NCBI GenBank assembly: GCA_947646735.1
Contig: CANTFK010000239.1
Span: forward strand, 248,001-312,000
DNA length: 64,000 nt
Reading direction: 5' to 3'
Source: Peronospora farinosa
Lineage: Eukaryota > Oomycota > Peronosporomycetes > Peronosporales > Peronosporaceae
Shown: one piece after another, positions 21,765-31,709 of the stretch
Layout: every line of letters starts with the position of its first letter
Numbering within the stretch: the first letter of the stretch is position 1
Program-made: the position numbers and the translations under genes
The notes under the pieces: model-generated
The model's database searches: none
What the model saw: the letters and a program-made list of their open reading frames with translations, nothing else
What the model was told of the DNA's origin: nothing

Positions 21765-22715
21765 TCCCAGTAGCCTCCTAGTGACTGATCCAGTCGAAGA
21801 AGATCCTGGTGACCATGGAGCTGCTGCTGTATCGGCAGGTGATGCGATAGACATTGCTTCGCCCCTGGGTGGACAGCGGCTCCATACATTTGAGGGTAGA
21901 CCGCGATGTCTTGAAGCGTCATCTGGCTGTCCCTGGGCCGTGATCGTGTGTTTGTCGTCAGAGGTAGGTGTCCCTTTGCTGGCGTGGTACCGACGAGGGT
22001 CGACAGACGTTTGTGTATATTCTCTAACGTCGTTTGTGACTCTGTCGAATCCTAGGGAAAGCAGGTCGTCCGGATCGAAAAGTCCTGCGACCATGTTCGC
22101 TTCACGAAGCATGGTGACCAGCGCTGTGATCGCGTCCGTGACGGAGTGCAGCCGTGGCAGGGTCGACACCGGCCCAGTGATTTGACCCAGCTGCCGGATC
22201 TCCAGAATCTTTGCGAAGGGGTCGCTCTCCAGGAACGCGTTCAGCTTGCGTTGGTGATAGGCCCTCGTGACATCAGCGTCTGTCCATGACGCCAGTCCTG
22301 CCTTCTCGGGGCCTATCGACTTGGTGTTTCCGGGTGCCTTCATCCGGAACTTCGTCGGCTTGGACTGCGCGATCTTTGTTTTTTTGTTTTTCGGGGACCT
22401 TAGCCTCTCGGTTTTCACCGTCGGCTGATGGTCCTCTGGATCATGATAGGCGTCATGACCCAAGGTGTCCTCTACGAGGACATAGGGAGGGTATTTAGGT
22501 TTTTCTTCAATGAATTCAACCTCGACCATGTTGACCGGGCCCCTCCCAAGGCCCGGTCGGTCCTTCGATCCTTTGTTTGTTTCTTCTTGAGTCACTGGCG
22601 ATCGGTCTTCCAGCGACTCTTCGGTCTTGTGCTCCTTCTTGACTTGAACATCTTTATCGTCTTGGGACTCGCGGTGAAATCCCGCGTCTTCCGAAGATCC
22701 GGGCACGCGCACCAT
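21732..22715 (-). CDS. Gag-like protein of element IV
   Basis: I place the start at the ATG at 22715, directly at the LTR border, so the ATG overlaps the primer-binding-like sequence TGGTGCGCGTGCCCGG. That gives 327 residues. The segment PTVKTERLRSPKNKKTK and FRMKAPGN matches the N-terminal Gag region of element II (NPTVKTE, VKMKAPES), so it is homologous Gag. The rest is charged and disordered. I see no zinc knuckle or protease. The C-terminus runs into the U3-like duplicated block and may be artificial. It may contribute to particle packaging with enzymes from related elements; that is inference. Confidence 0.65.
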   Translation of the reverse strand: MVRVPGSSEDAGFHRESQDDKDVQVKKEHKTEESLEDRSPVTQEETNKGSKDRPGLGRGPVNMVEVEFIEEKPKYPPYVLVEDTLGHDAYHDPEDHQPTVKTERLRSPKNKKTKIAQSKPTKFRMKAPGNTKSIGPEKAGLASWTDADVTRAYHQRKLNAFLESDPFAKILEIRQLGQITGPVSTLPRLHSVTDAITALVTMLREANMVAGLFDPDDLLSLGFDRVTNDVREYTQTSVDPRRYHASKGTPTSDDKHTITAQGQPDDASRHRGLPSNVWSRCPPRGEAMSIASPADTAAAPWSPGSSSTGSVTRRLLGGYWDRQGRRC

Positions 22716-24087
22716 TGTGGTGGAGTGGGTTCTCAAAATTGTATGATGAGACCCCAAACCACTCACTGTGCCGGACTGCCGACTGTCGGAGGGGGTACCC
22801 CGATGCCGCGTATGAACCTTCTCTCACCTTGTGTACCCGTCGGCTGGCGGGTTGCACTCTTCGGAGGACTTGGTGACGATGTAGATGTCTGCCTTGAGGG
22901 AGGTAGACCTGGGGGGCCTCGAGTGGATATGCTTCACTCGGTGGGCCGGTAGGTGGCCACTCGATCGACCTTGTCGAGAGTGGACTTAGAGCCAAATTCT
23001 TCAGGGAGCTTGTCGTCCCTGGCCTTTTCCTTCTTGTTTCAGGGGTATTAACCACCTGACCTTTACGTTGCTCCCGGACCTTGAGGTGAGGGAGACCGCT
23101 TCCGATAGCGGGTCTTGGGGGGTGTTGCTACTCGAACGAGCTCACAGGCCAAATATATCCTGGAGCTCTATTCGCACTTGAACTTCGCTACACAACTGTC
23201 TTCGACGGGGGGCCAAAATTCATCCCTTCCCGGAACAGTGAGTAGCTTAGAGCAAGTTCTTCTTGGGTGACGGAGTCGTGCCACGTGGGGTTCAGCTCGC
23301 ACTTGGCTCGGACCACACGCCTGTCTTCAACGGGGGGGGGGGCCAAATATATCCCTTCCCCGGAACAGGCGTGTGGCCAGACTAGAGTTCCTTTACAGCG
23401 CGACGAAGACTTGCCAAGTAGATCGCAAATTGAGTAGTATTTAATATAGTCCTATCCTTTTAACTCCTTTACTCTATCCTTTCCTGAGCTCGGATTCCTT
23501 GCGTCGACTGGTCTGATCCTTGTATTAACTGGTCAGGAGTAGCTGAACCCCGAGGGGCCGAGGTCGACCAATGAGGGACCGGGTCTACCAACGAGGGGCC
23601 GGGTCGACCGACGAGGGACCCAGGTCGACCAATGAGGGACCGGGTCGACCGATGAGGGACCGGGTCGACCGACGAGGGACCCAGGTCTTCCGATGAGGGA
23701 CCGGGTCGACCGACGAGGGACCCAGGTCTTCCGATGAGGGACCGGGTCGACCGCTGATGGACCGGGTCTACCGACGAGGAGTCGAGGTCGACCGATGAGG
23801 GACCCAGGTCTACCGATGAGGGACCTGTTCGACCAATGAGGGACCGAGTCGACCAATGAGGGCCATGGTCGACTCCCTTCGCTACCGGTTAAACAGTACC
23901 CTGGTAATGAACTCTCCTTTGTTTGTCTTTCACGTTCTCATCCAACTGTCGCTTCACTCCGAGGTTCCCTTTATCTCCGGTCCCTTCTCTCTGGTGCGTG
24001 GTCCCTTCTTCCTAGTCCACGGCCCCTTTTCCCTTCAATCCAACTGGCCCCTGGATTCTTCACAATTTAGGAAAGCACTTTACCACA
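22716..24087 (-). repeat. 5' LTR of element IV
   Basis: 1372 bases, with ends TGTGG and CCACA. On the coding strand it starts TGTGGTAAAGTGC and ends CTCCACCACA next to gag. It contains the hairpin pair and a minisatellite. It matches the solo LTR at 39583-41065 over its whole length. Confidence 0.88.
23565..23870. repeat. 20-base minisatellite in the 5' LTR of element IV
   Basis: About 15 units of the GTCGAC-type repeat in the upstream half of the LTR. Confidence 0.88.
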
Positions 24088-24977
24088 TTACGGACCAACA
24101 TTTCCAAGAACTCGTCTGAGTACGCTGTTCGAGCCTTCTTTTTCCTTGACGACCTAGAAGCTGCGTGGGAGGTACGAGGTGATGTATAATTCGAGGATCG
24201 AGCGGGAGTCTTGGACTTGGCCTTATTTGACAGGTCTATGACCTCTGGGCCGAACTTTGCAGTAGAGGGTACGGGGCCGGAGCGGCGACTGGAAGCCCGC
24301 GACCTGGCCATTGCGGCGAACAACGAGTCGTCTCTACTGTTATTCTCTGCCACATATGACCCCGGAGGATGGTTGGCTTTCCGCTTCTTCGACTTAAGAG
24401 GGGACCGAGCCTTGGCTGAAGGCGACCATGATCTTTTCACCGTTCTGGGGCTCCGGGCTTTGGTAGCGGACAGATTCGATTTCGCCGCAGTGCCTCGAGC
24501 CACCGTCAGCTGCTTCTGCAGCTGGTCTCGTTCCCGGAGGGGGGGGGGTTTTACGCGACTCTTGTAGTTGGCAACCTCTCTCTGGAGTACCGACACTTGT
24601 TTTCGACAGTGCTCGAGGACTGCGAAGTGCGTCCAACTTGGACTCCAGTGACTTAATCTCGGCCGCAGAACGTTTTACAGCCTTGTTGTACTGGTCCTTC
24701 TAGTACTTGATCTGGAATTTGGACTCTTCCACTTCCTAAAATTGTCGACCTGTTGGGCGAGTGCATGCCGGTACTCGACGATAGCCAACTGGTCTACTTC
24801 ATGCTCGTGGACCAAATTCCGGACCCAAGACTGTATCCGGGGCGCATGGGCCACCTCGAATTCCGTGATGTCGTCTACGCGACGCTGTAATTCCGCGGTC
24901 CGGCGTTCCATCTGGTAGGCTCGTTGGAGGGCCCTGTGTTCCTCAGCGAGGGTCTCCATGGACTGGGCCCGTTCCAC
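24088..24977 (-). pseudogene. Antisense ORF of element V, N-terminal half (coiled coil)
   Basis: Two open pieces: 24977-24675, a heptad-rich coiled coil with RAYQMERRTAELQRRVDDI, and 24596-24088, Lys/Arg/Ser-rich with TARSPLKSKKRK-type runs. They are out of frame with each other. The second runs straight into the part at 19608 once element IV is removed. The coiled coil aligns with the N-terminal part of the element II aORF (around YHELVPRLCTFVLRRDEELRQ). The start codon is not certain. Confidence 0.65.
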
Positions 24978-25249
24978 CGCGACACGTAAAACTTCTTAAG
25001 CTTGAGATACCTCCAGATAAATGGGGGGATCCCCAATAAGTTCTACGGTCGGAGCGACCTCGTCAGGTTCAGGTCCAGGAAGCGCGGGAAAAGGCCAACG
25101 GTCAGGTGCTTGGGACCCGGCGAAAAAAATACGAGAAGTCACTAGCGGATACAAGACTTGTGAGATGGTGAACGCAACCCATTAAACGCCACAGGGTCAC
25201 TTACTGTTAACTCAAAGAGTCTGGACAAGGATGCACGGGATCTTGCCGC
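24978..25249. other. Element V spacer between antisense ORF and 3' LTR
   Basis: This is the LTR-proximal spacer of element V; the rest of it (55479-55507) lies beyond element II. It holds no ORF. The last four bases, CCGC (25246-25249), are the left TSD of element II. Confidence 0.6.
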
Positions 25250-26435
25250 TGTGGTGGAGTGGGATTCGCAAAATTGCTGATGCGACTCCAACTCTCCACT
25301 GGCACCCGGACGACCGACTAACGGAGGGGGTACCCCGATTCCGTGTATATAGCCCTCCTAACCTTGTGTACCCGTCGGTAGGGCGGGTTGCTCTCTTCTC
25401 GGTGGACTTGAGCCGATGTTGAACTTTATTGTGTTAGGGATAGGTGGGGGGGGGGGCGATCGAATGGAATTCCTCACACGATCGCAGTTGTTCTTGGGGT
25501 GCTCTGTTTGAGTCGCCCTGATCTCTCTTGAGATCGCCTTATCCAACTGGTTGATACTTGATACGCTTGCCTTCTGACCACTTGAGCCGTCTCTCGATCT
25601 TGTATCTGGACTTCTTAGTCCTCTGCGTCCAATCGCAGATTGAGTTGTTTTGTTGAGAATTCTTGCAATCCCTGGCCAAACAATCCAGGGATATGACTTG
25701 CGTGGTATGTAGACTTCCTTGAGACGTCGGGAGGCCAAATATCCTGCCCGGGATAGAGAAGTCGACACGTGGACTTAGAAGCAAATTGAACTCTGTTAAT
25801 GTTAACCAATCAAATACCAAAACCTATGATCTTTACTATCTGTAGCTCAGGATCTATTGCCACGTATCGCCCTTTCGGAAAAATCAGATCTTGTAATGTG
25901 GTCCACTCCAATATCGCCGCGATCTGGATCGCTACCTCGCTTGGATCGAATACCATTATAGTATCGGATCGCGTATAAATAGTTAGTATCTTATTTTAGT
26001 ATCGGATCGCGGTACTAATAATTAGTATCGGATCGCGGTCCGCCGGATCACGACTTGTCCTCTTCACCGTTTCTCGGGTCATGTGAGATGGTCCATCTAT
26101 ATGACGTGTCATGTCCACCTCATTCCAGTCTTCCAAAGCAACGTAATCCACACCAGACCGTCTTCCACATACTTGGATGTACCAATCCTCCTTCTTAGCG
26201 ATCGCGTTCACGCGGATCGCCATCGAAAAATACCGGAGATCGCAATTGCGTAATTTCTAGGCCATAGTTAACTCCACATAGAACTGCAAACTCCATCATT
26301 CACTGTTTTCCATACCATTTGCCATCACCTCAAAACTTCTTCTGAGGGATCGCGATTCATCAATATTGGCCATTTCGGACTTAACCGAAAATACGCGATC
26401 ACACTTTGCCAAATTCACTCCTTCGCTTCGCCACA
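25250..26435 (-). repeat. 3' LTR of element II
   Basis: 1186 bases, starts TGTGGTGGAG and ends CGCCACA. It carries three units of a ~26-base repeat (CGGATCGCGGTACTAATAAT type) at about 25953-26040, where the 5' LTR has about eight. Confidence 0.92.
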
Positions 26436-26520
26436 ATCGTCCCCTGCACCGATAGCCCACATACAGTGTTGGCCTAACTGTGCACTGTCTCGCTTCACTC
26501 TTCTCGTCACTTCGTCCCCT

Positions 26521-28811
26521 ATGGCCAGATTTACACCCGAAAACGATCGCCACCCCCAAACTGGTGTGCTCGTCACGCGCGATCTAACGATAAATTCCTT
26601 TACCGGATCGCGTATACTGCTCCCGTCTACCCGGATAATCCTTCCTCCCGTTACGGATCGTCAAAACGCGATTTCGTTGGTTTCTTCATTGTATGACCGC
26701 CTAGAAGCCCAAGATACCATCGTGGAAAGCTATCACGCCATGGAAAATGTTTGCAGGAGCAGGAATTTCGTGGAAATCAGCTGGAGACGGAACTCAATTC
26801 GTATCACGAGTTGGTGCCTCGGCTGTGCACATTCGTCTTGCGTCGAGATGAAGAGTTGCGTCAACAACTTGACGCCGCTCTCCACATGGCCGAAGGTCTC
26901 GACGAAGAACTGAACCAGCTAACGGATCAGTCTCAGGAGATCGCCGATCTGAAGAATGCTTTGTTTCGAGCCAATGCAGAGAAACATCGCCTGCAAGATA
27001 AATTCCGCCGTGAGGCGGCCAATCTTCAGCAAACTCTGGAAGGAAAATTCCGGCAGCAGATCGCGTCCCTCCAACAGCAACTGGACTCCATCCTCGCACA
27101 GCGTAATACGGCAGACAGTGCTTTGGCCGCTGAATTTCGACGCATGAAAAGCAAGGCGCCCAAGTACAAGAAAGCTCGCTCTCAGGCCCAGCAAGCCGCG
27201 AAACAACTGCAAGAGACACTGAGCGCGCTCGAGCTTGATCATGATCGCCTCCTGAGTACGAGTATTCGGAACGACGCAGCTTTGGGTCGACTTCGTACCG
27301 AAGTTGCATATCGAGAGGCAGAGCGCGATCTGGCTATCCAGGATCGAGATTTACTTCGTTCGCATCTGGCAGAATTGGCTACGGGCTTACTTCCTTCTCC
27401 GACTAGCCTTCTCGCGCTGTCCAATTTCTCGTCACCCAATCGCAAACGTGCGTCATCTTCACCGACTCTGGACGTCCCCTGTAAACGTCCCCGCAGCGCT
27501 TCCGGTACTTCTGCTCAATCTGCGACCTCGGAGCGATCTGGCATTCCACCGCGATCTGGTACTTCGACGCGATCTGGTGGTACCCTGACGCGATCTGGTG
27601 GTACCCTGACGCGATCTGATACTTCAGCGCGATCTGGTACTTCAGCGCGATCTGGTACTCCACCGCGATCTGGTACTACGACGCGATCTGGTAATTCGAC
27701 GCAATCTGGTACTCCGGCGCGATCTGATACTTCAGCGCGATCTGGCACTCCACCGCGATCTGGTACTTCAGCGCGATCTGGCACTCCACCGCGATCTGGT
27801 AATTTAACGCAATCTGGTACCCCACCGCGATCTGGTACTCCAACGCGATCTGGTACTCCGGCGCGAATTGGTTCCTTAAATCGGTCTGCCAAGTCGGTGC
27901 GATCCGTTATTACAGCGCGACCCAATGTTTCGTCGAAAGCTAAAAGGAAACGCAAAACGTGTCCCTCGCCTTCGCCTGATTCTGAGTATGACGGATGGTC
28001 TTCCGATCCCGAAGACGCTACACTTGCTGCTCTATCCGGATCGCGTTCAACCGCGAGGCGTCGCAACACCATGACGAAACTCTCTGGCAACACTGGATCG
28101 TCTCAGTCCCCTATCATAATTCACAATGGTAGCCCACCCTCCAAAAAATCACCAGTCTCGAGTCCTGCTACGCCCCCTAGCCTTACGACCAAGATTTCTA
28201 AGGTCGACCTTTTCGGCGAACCTTCTAGCGACTCGGACGGGAAGATTAGCGTTTTCAGTGACATTCGTGAAGATATAAACCCGTTGCTCACTCCCGCTCA
28301 ATACGCCGATCTGCCGGATCTCCAAAAATCACGTGATGCATGGATCCCAGGATATCGTGAGCGAAAGCCCCGATCGTCGACTCAGATTGCTCCATGGTCC
28401 GCCCGACGGGTCAGTATAACCAGTGTTGCCGAATTGGGAGTGGAGTTCTTCTATCGACACTTGTACCGACCGAGAGGGTATATCTTCACCCCTCAAGCCA
28501 ATCCCAAATCTCTTCTTGATTTTGAGTAGATTCCCCGACTGATCACCCCGGCACAAGTTACTGCGCTTTACGATCAGAAACAGTGGAACGTCACTCGTCG
28601 ACCGATTACTCCCATCTCTTTCCCGCTGACCGGTTGGTTCAAAGATCTGGCGGACATTTACCTGGAATATGAAGATCGACATAGGCAAGCCTTGTGGGAG
28701 GCAACCCACTTCCTGTATATCTCCCGCGAACTTCGGAAGGAGTATCCAGAGCTGGCGCAATTTTGTCAGCAACGCAAGCAGCGTCGATCGAGATCTGGAC
28801 CCCCCTGGTAA
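26521..28811 (+). pseudogene. Antisense ORF of element II: coiled coil, hexapeptide repeats, C-terminal block
   Basis: Lies on the strand opposite gag-pol, starting 86 bases inside the 3' LTR. Piece one (26521 to about 26745) leads by a frame change into a 592-codon frame (26751-28529). That frame has about 200 residues of coiled coil (QEIADLKNALFRANAEKHRL), then about 20 six-residue units of SGTPPR type, then an acidic/Ser region. After a TAG at 28527 the same frame continues to 28811 with TPISFPLTGWFKDL and RQALWEATHFL, which match element V, so the TAG looks like a later nonsense mutation. The protein resembles no standard retroelement domain. Its Arg/Ser richness suggests nucleic-acid binding and the coil suggests oligomers; both are inference. 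Confidence 0.8.
27533..27895 (+). repeat. 18-base tandem repeat coding SGTPPR-type hexapeptides
   Basis: About 20 units based on GATCTGGTACTTCAGCGC, coding S-G/D-T-x-x-R. Each unit restores an Arg at the sixth place while the middle residues vary, so the pattern is conserved at protein level. Confidence 0.88.
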
Positions 28812-29354
28812 ACTTTTCTTCGCGTTATTCTTTTAGGGATGATCGAAGGACACTGCGATCTGAACATTTTGTTGGATCCTTACTTCCTTCACTTTCCCAG
28901 TGTACGCAGAAGTGCGACCTTGGTATACTGGTCTGGAGTGTGAGAAGAAGAATATTCCTAACCTGGCTATCGCGCTCTCAATGTTGGACTCTGCCGAGCC
29001 GTGGAGAAATCAGTATCAAACTTCGATTGAAGATCACCCGGGATCGCTGATCCCTCGTCTGGCCGGTAAGTTTTTTCCAAAGTAACTTTTCGCGATCCGA
29101 TCTGGAGTAGCACTTCGCGATCCGATTTCATTTCTTCAGCATTCAATACAGTTTCACTGTTTTCGTTTCATTCTTTTGGTCGTTCTTGCAATTGTCTTCT
29201 TGTTTTGGGCCTTTTCAGCCGTGATCTGGTCTTTCAGACCTTCGATCGACACTCATATTCACATATATCCTAGTTCCCCCAGATATACAACCATTTTGTA
29301 CAGCCATTTCCACTCTCCATAAGCGAAATAACCAATTCACTAATCTTCAGCTTT
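28812..29354. other. Element II spacer between antisense ORF and pol end
   Basis: Convergent non-coding spacer. A 118-codon plus ORF at 28694-29050 overlaps the aORF end in another frame and has no recognisable domain. Confidence 0.45.
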
Positions 29355-29852
29355 TTACTCTTCATGAGACTGCATAACTTCGAAACGATTACGACAAACC
29401 TGTTCGCGCTCCAATTCTTGCAACAATGCTCCACAATTCAGATCAGCCTCATCAACCCACGATGGATCGGTATAACCCTTCCAGTAAACCTTAAATTTAC
29501 GATGTACCCGACCAGAACGAGTTTTTTTACCGGATCGCATATCTTCAATATTCTCCACTTCGAACTCGTTATCCCCAAGTTGCCGCTCTTAGCTATCCTC
29601 CGGCAGAAGTGCCTCGTCAATATCAAAACGATCTTCTTCTTCCACCTTCAGCAACTGCTTCGGGCGGTCGGGGAATACTTTTACACATTTCAGCTTGGAT
29701 ATATGCACGATCGGGAATACTCGATACGGCGTGCCAGCGATCTCCAGGCGAACAGCGTGATCACCACACACTTCACTCACTCGAAAAGGTCCATGCCACA
29801 TATGTGCTAATTTTGAGCAAATCCTTCCTTCACTCGATCTAGGTATAACCAA
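29355..29852 (-). pseudogene. Integrase C-terminal domain and chromodomain, element II
   Basis: Minus pieces 29852-29589 and 29558-29355. The first holds the SH3-like integrase C-terminal fold (KLAHMWHGPFRV, VRLEIAG, VFPIVHISKLK). The second is a chromodomain (FKVYWKGYTDPSWVDEADL). The pieces are in different frames, so the sequence is broken. In the family these modules direct insertion. Confidence 0.8.
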
Positions 29853-30040
29853 ACTTGGGTACCAGGCTTAATCTTGTGAGGTTGTAAATCTTCATTATTC
29901 TGATCCGCTCGAGTCTGGATAGCCATTTTAAGTCGCTCGTTGACTACATCTCGGGTCTCGCTGATAGTGTCGTTGCACATGATATCGCCATCTCATGGTT
30001 CCCGATCTCGTGGCTGAGTACTTCCCAGTGGCAACGTAGC

Positions 30041-31058
30041 TTACAACGTAGATCGAGGATCCCATCCGTGGATCAAGTAAAAAGGCGTGTCCCCACGAAC
30101 TCGATCTTGTGCAGTATTTATCGCGAATGTCAGCCGCTCAGCATACTCGTCCCAATCTTGTTGATTGACGTCAGAGACATACATCTTTAATGCACGAGTC
30201 AGAGTTTGCACCATACGTTCCGCAGTTTCATTCGCTTGAGGGCGATATGCCATCGTTGCCCTTTGCTTTTGCCCAATAAGTCGATGAACGCACGGAAAAA
30301 ATCAGACATAAATGTAGGTTTCCGATCTTGTCGTATCGCTTCACTCGCACCGAATCGTCGAAAGACACACTCCTCGTAATTATCGGCGATCGTCTGAGCT
30401 GTTCTAGATTTGCTCGCCTTGGCAACCACATAGCCCGAAAATAAATCGACCCAGACCAATAATTTAGTGTTGCCTTAAAAAAGATCGAGGCAGCGATGAA
30501 ATATGATCCATGGCAATAATCTGGAACGGATAAGTAGCTTGTAAATTTTCCGGCGACTCTCCATTAATAACAGGACGTCCTTTTCCAGTCTCGCAGTCAG
30601 TGCATTCGCTCACATATCGCTGTACACTGCGATACAAGCCTATCCAATGAAAACGAGATATGATCCGCTGATACGTCCTACCGATTCCCTGGTGCTCTCC
30701 TTCCAAAATGGCATGGTAGTTGTGCAGAAAAATCTTGCTGAAGAGTTTCTATAACCACCAAACGAGCGAGATAATCGCGATCTTCCAAATTTCTCACAGC
30801 TATCGGGCAAAAAAATAGAAGATCGCTTTCATCCACTTCGTAATTACTTGCAATCTTGGCGCATGACTTCGCTTCTTCCATACTGAGATTCGTTATATCA
30901 CCAATTAGAAAAATCTTTAGGTTAGTGATCCAACATTTCTCATCTTGAGCATGTCGTATACGTTCACTTCGCATTTGCTGCACAAATTTTTCTTGCAACA
31001 TCTCGGGTGGTTGACGTCTTCTCCTAGTTGATCTCGTAATCGCAGCAACTTTAACCAC
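30041..31058 (-). pseudogene. Integrase core, element II (frameshifted)
   Basis: Pieces 31058-30678, 30706-30464, 30459-30199 and 30253-30041. The zinc-binding His/Cys module ends in CTDCETG. The catalytic core reads MDHISSLP for the first Asp, RQDRKPTFMSDFF for the second and NETAERM for the Glu. The core triad is therefore visible, but at least two frame changes break the chain. Confidence 0.8.
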
Positions 31059-31238
31059 CGATTAGGTCTGCTTCGACTTCAATAACTCATCCAGTCTATT
31101 AAGGGTAATGAGATCTTGGCGATCTCCGTCCGAAGTGATGACCACACCTTGTTCCTTCTGCAAAGAAGTCTTCGCCAGTCGATCTGCACTTTGGTTCCAG
31201 TCGCGCTTCATATGTAAGAGCTCATGGATCTTCCATAA

Positions 31239-31655
31239 TCAAAGCTTCTCCATTGCCTTCTGTCTCAACAACTGCAGTCCCAAAGCTTTGCAATCGATTT
31301 CACCCCGCATCTGTCGGATCACTAGGCTGGAGTCGCCACGAATGTTAATTCGTCCCCTAGTCTGATTCTCCAACAGATCAAAACCTAATAGTAAACCCTG
31401 ATATTCGGCTTCGTTCACTGTTAAGTCCGTTGCATATGCCGATGCAGCAGCCACAATAGTCCACTCAGGAAGTTTCCATATTATCGCACTGTATGATCCA
31501 CCCTTTCGCTTGGTTCGTGCCGATCCATCGAAACTGACGACCAAGAGACTTTCATCTTCTTCCACCGTAAGCGGTGGCATACTTAGAGTTTGCCTTGGCT
31601 GTTTCCGGGGAGCGATCGCAATCAACACTTCATCGGCTTCTTCACGGGGAGTCAA
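31239..31655 (-). CDS. Second RNase H (archaeal/plant type), element II pol
   Basis: Key residues: Asp in SFDGSA, Glu in NEAEYQ and Asp in GDSSLV, with SYSAIIWK forming the second strand. This is the archaeal-type RNase H (aRNH) found in Tat elements of plants and Chronos elements of oomycetes. It would remove RNA from RNA-DNA hybrids during reverse transcription. It follows the RT and first RNase H ORF by about 55 bases and is read separately because of a stop between them. The fourth catalytic residue may lie beyond the stop. Confidence 0.8.
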   Translation of the reverse strand: MTPREEADEVLIAIAPRKQPRQTLSMPPLTVEEDESLLVVSFDGSARTKRKGGSYSAIIWKLPEWTIVAAASAYATDLTVNEAEYQGLLLGFDLLENQTRGRINIRGDSSLVIRQMRGEIDCKALGLQLLRQKAMEKL

Positions 31656-31709
31656 ACTTGCAGCCAGGAGACCAAGTATTTAATCTTCGACCTTTTCACA
31701 TTTCTTAAT

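Larger units (their letters stand above)
19609..24087 (-). mobile_element. Element IV, gag-only non-autonomous LTR element
   Basis: 4479 bases flanked by TTAC at 19605-19608 and 24088-24091. On the minus strand it has a 5' LTR (22716-24087), a gag-like ORF (21732-22715) and a left LTR-like block (19609-20425) nearly identical to the matching part of the 5' LTR. No protease, RT or integrase is present, so it must have moved with enzymes from a relative such as elements II or V. The left part is rearranged, with two minisatellite arrays and a duplicated ~165-base block. Confidence 0.8.
18767..25249 (+). mobile_element. Element V, old plus-strand Ty3/gypsy element (interrupted)
   Basis: What survives is 17951-19608, 24088-25249 and 55475-56560. 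It reads in order: pol chromodomain end (plus), aORF (minus), 3' LTR (plus). It is interrupted first by element IV and then by element II, each with a clean 4-base TSD. Its LTR is of the same family as those of element IV and the solo LTR. Gag, protease, RT and the 5' LTR are lost left of 17951. The span given here is the left part containing the aORF. Confidence 0.7.

Noticed and set aside
26751..28529. The 592-codon ORF as Gag of a plus-strand element
   Set aside because: The gag with three zinc knuckles, protease and RT of the same element are all on the minus strand, and the CCGC duplication shows that both LTRs belong to that minus-strand element.
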